Shown: in pieces, positions 5,841 to 7,215 of the stretch
Numbering within the stretch: position 1 is the stretch's first letter
Layout: every line of letters begins with the position of its first letter
The notes under the pieces: generated by a model
What the model was told of the DNA's origin: nothing
The model's input: the letters and a program-made list of their open reading frames with translations, nothing else
The model's database searches: none
Translations under genes and position numbers: made by a program
Source of the DNA: Mycobacterium sp.
GTDB taxonomy: Bacteria > Actinomycetota > Actinomycetes > Mycobacteriales > Mycobacteriaceae
Assembly (NCBI GenBank): GCA_019246375.1
Contig: JAFAQO010000061.1
Coordinates: 1 to 7,215 of the forward strand
Direction: 5' to 3'
DNA length: 7,215 bases

Positions 5841-7215
5841 GTGGACATCGTTCTTGGGGTGTCGGTAGCACCCGCGACGGTCCGCATGGTGCTCATTGAA
5901 GGTGTCAACGCGGACGGCGTCACCGTCGATGAGGACAACTTCGACGTCGTTGTCGGCGACGGATCAGCAACGTCGGGTGCAGCCGACCGGGCGATTGCCG
6001 CCATTCAGGGGACCCAGGAAAGCGCCGGCCAAGCCGGTCACGCATTGACCTCGACCGGCGTGACCTGGACCGAGCCGGGCGAGGCCGCAGCACTGCGTGA
6101 CGCATTGGAATCCGGTGCGGTCGGTGCGGTCATGCTGGTCTCACCGTTACTTGCCGCGGCTGCGCTCGCTCAGACGGTGGGCGTTGCGTTGGAGTACGCC
6201 CATACCGCGCTGCTGTTCATCGAGGCGGAGAGCGCGACAGTGGCTGTGGTTGACACCTCCGACGGTTCGATTGTCGACCTGCATCGACGGCTCGTGCACA
6301 GCGCGGAGGCGATAGCGGAGTTGGCGGAAATGGTCGCTGGCCTGGATTCGCTGGAGTCGCACCCGGACGGTGTGTTCGTCGTCGGCTGCGGTGTCGACAT
6401 TGTGCCGATCAAGCCACAATTGGAGGTCGCGACGTCGCTTCCGGTCAACGCACCCGAGGAGCCGGATATGGCGCTGGCCCGCGCGGCGGCGCTGGCGTCG
6501 GCGAACGCACCACTGTTCGCATCGTCGACCGCCGCCCTGGCTTACGCACAGGATCCGGGCACGGGTGAGGTGGACCCTACTGCAGTGGCGCCGGTTTACC
6601 TAGGTGTTTCGGGCAACGCCAACCTCAGCTCAGCGGCGCTTGCCTACAGCGCAATCCCGGAAGAGGGCTCAGCGGGGAACGAAGCCGAGCGCTCCCGTGT
6701 GCCCAGACCCGTGGCTTTGGCAGCTACTGCGTTGGCAGCGATCCTCGTTATCAGCGTTGTGGCGCTTGTGATTTCACTTGCGGCCAATGTACGGCCGACG
6801 GTCGCTCAGCGACCTCACTCGGGCGGCAGCGCAGCCGCCCCGACCAACCAGGCGCCGCCGCCGAAGGCGAAAGCTCCTGCCGTCCAACCAGCGCCGTCTG
6901 CGCCGCCGCCGGCCGCACCCGCTCCGCCGCCATCGGTCGGACCGGCTCCGCCGCCGGAAACCATCCCGGCGCCGGCGCCCGTGGCGGCGCCCCGTCCGGT
7001 TGCGGCGCCGAATCCCGAGCCGCAGGCGCCAATACGCCAGGCCCCCCGGCGGGCCCCGGCATACGTCCCGGCTCCCGCGCCTGCGCCCGCCGCTCCGCCG
7101 CCGGCTGCCCAGCCTGCGCCGGCCGCTCAGCCGCCGGAGCCTGCGCCGGCCGCTCCACCACCGGAGCCTGCGCCGGCAGCTCCACCGCCACCTGCTGCTC
7201 CGCCTGCACCGGCGA
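5841..7215 (+). CDS. DUF7159-type membrane protein with Pro/Ala-rich tail, cut by the window edge
   Basis: The frame opens at GTG 5841 behind a strong ribosome site and stays open for 458 codons to the right edge; the 3' end is missing. The N-terminus (VDIVLGVSVAPATVRMVLIE) is the start I associate with the mycobacterial DUF7159 family. It resembles the first strand pair and phosphate-1 loop of actin-like ATPases. VFVVGCGVDIVPI at about 179-191 and MALARAAALASA at about 212-223 recall the adenosine loop and final helix of that fold. A phosphate-2 loop is not clear (only VAVVDTSDGSIVDL at 135-148), so the domain is probably non-catalytic. A membrane helix spans about 292-315, with Arg286 and Arg289 before it, predicting an inside N-terminus. 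From residue 316 the chain is Pro/Ala-rich and extracytoplasmic. It follows the Rv0312-type gene by 134 bp and repeats its architecture, suggesting shared origin or joint function. The actin-fold reading is an inference. Confidence 0.88.
   Translation, partial: MDIVLGVSVAPATVRMVLIEGVNADGVTVDEDNFDVVVGDGSATSGAADRAIAAIQGTQESAGQAGHALTSTGVTWTEPGEAAALRDALESGAVGAVMLVSPLLAAAALAQTVGVALEYAHTALLFIEAESATVAVVDTSDGSIVDLHRRLVHSAEAIAELAEMVAGLDSLESHPDGVFVVGCGVDIVPIKPQLEVATSLPVNAPEEPDMALARAAALASANAPLFASSTAALAYAQDPGTGEVDPTAVAPVYLGVSGNANLSSAALAYSAIPEEGSAGNEAERSRVPRPVALAATALAAILVISVVALVISLAANVRPTVAQRPHSGGSAAAPTNQAPPPKAKAPAVQPAPSAPPPAAPAPPPSVGPAPPPETIPAPAPVAAPRPVAAPNPEPQAPIRQAPRRAPAYVPAPAPAPAAPPPAAQPAPAAQPPEPAPAAPPPEPAPAAPPPPAAPPAPA
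7113..7193 (+). repeat. Three 27-bp tandem repeats in the proline-rich tail
   Basis: Copies at 7113-7139, 7140-7166 and 7167-7193 encode PAPAAQPPE, PAPAAPPPE and PAPAAPPPP. They are nearly identical in DNA, which suggests recent duplication. The array may continue beyond the window. Confidence 0.85.

Noticed and set aside
6751..7209. 152-codon minus-strand reading frame
   Set aside because: It is the antisense of the Pro/Ala-rich tail of the gene starting at 5841, whose frame, ribosome site and membrane helix are convincing.

Overview
The window looks like chromosomal DNA of a Mycobacterium, probably a slow-growing non-tuberculous species. The evidence is high GC with GC-rich third positions, GTG and TTG starts, a type VII secretion (ESX) substrate gene, and two consecutive genes that I recognise as the counterparts of M. 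tuberculosis Rv0311 (409 aa) and Rv0312 (about 620 aa, proline/threonine-rich, one membrane helix). These assignments are from memory of the families; no search was run.

Layout. The left part (1-2147) is accessory in character. A small EspC/WXG100-like gene enters from the left edge and overlaps a 409-codon gene. That gene's product has an N-terminal WXG-type helical domain with a YxxxD secretion motif, a compact His-rich domain resembling small secreted nuclease toxins of the BECR type, and a proline-rich tail. Converging on it from the minus strand is a 160-aa soluble protein of unknown function, which could be the cognate immunity protein. A gap of about 300 bp (2148-2455) contains no convincing gene, a perfect short hairpin, and a good mycobacterial promoter that would give a leaderless GTG transcript.

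The right part (2456-7215) is a set of plus-strand genes. First is the Rv0311-type conserved protein with a His/Cys cluster. Next is the Rv0312-type protein: a degenerate Hsp70/actin-like ATPase domain, one membrane helix, and a Pro/Thr/Ser-rich extracytoplasmic tail. Last is a gene running off the right edge, with a DUF7159-type N-terminus, one membrane helix and a long Pro/Ala-rich tail. The last two have the same overall architecture, a cytoplasmic actin-fold-like domain joined to an external proline-rich tail that could span the cell wall. They may work as a pair at the cell envelope.

How the parts may work together. The left genes read as an ESX-dependent effector with a secretion partner and a possible immunity gene. 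The right genes read as an envelope-associated sensing or scaffolding pair plus a soluble partner. I see no tRNA, rRNA, CRISPR array, insertion sequence or attachment site.
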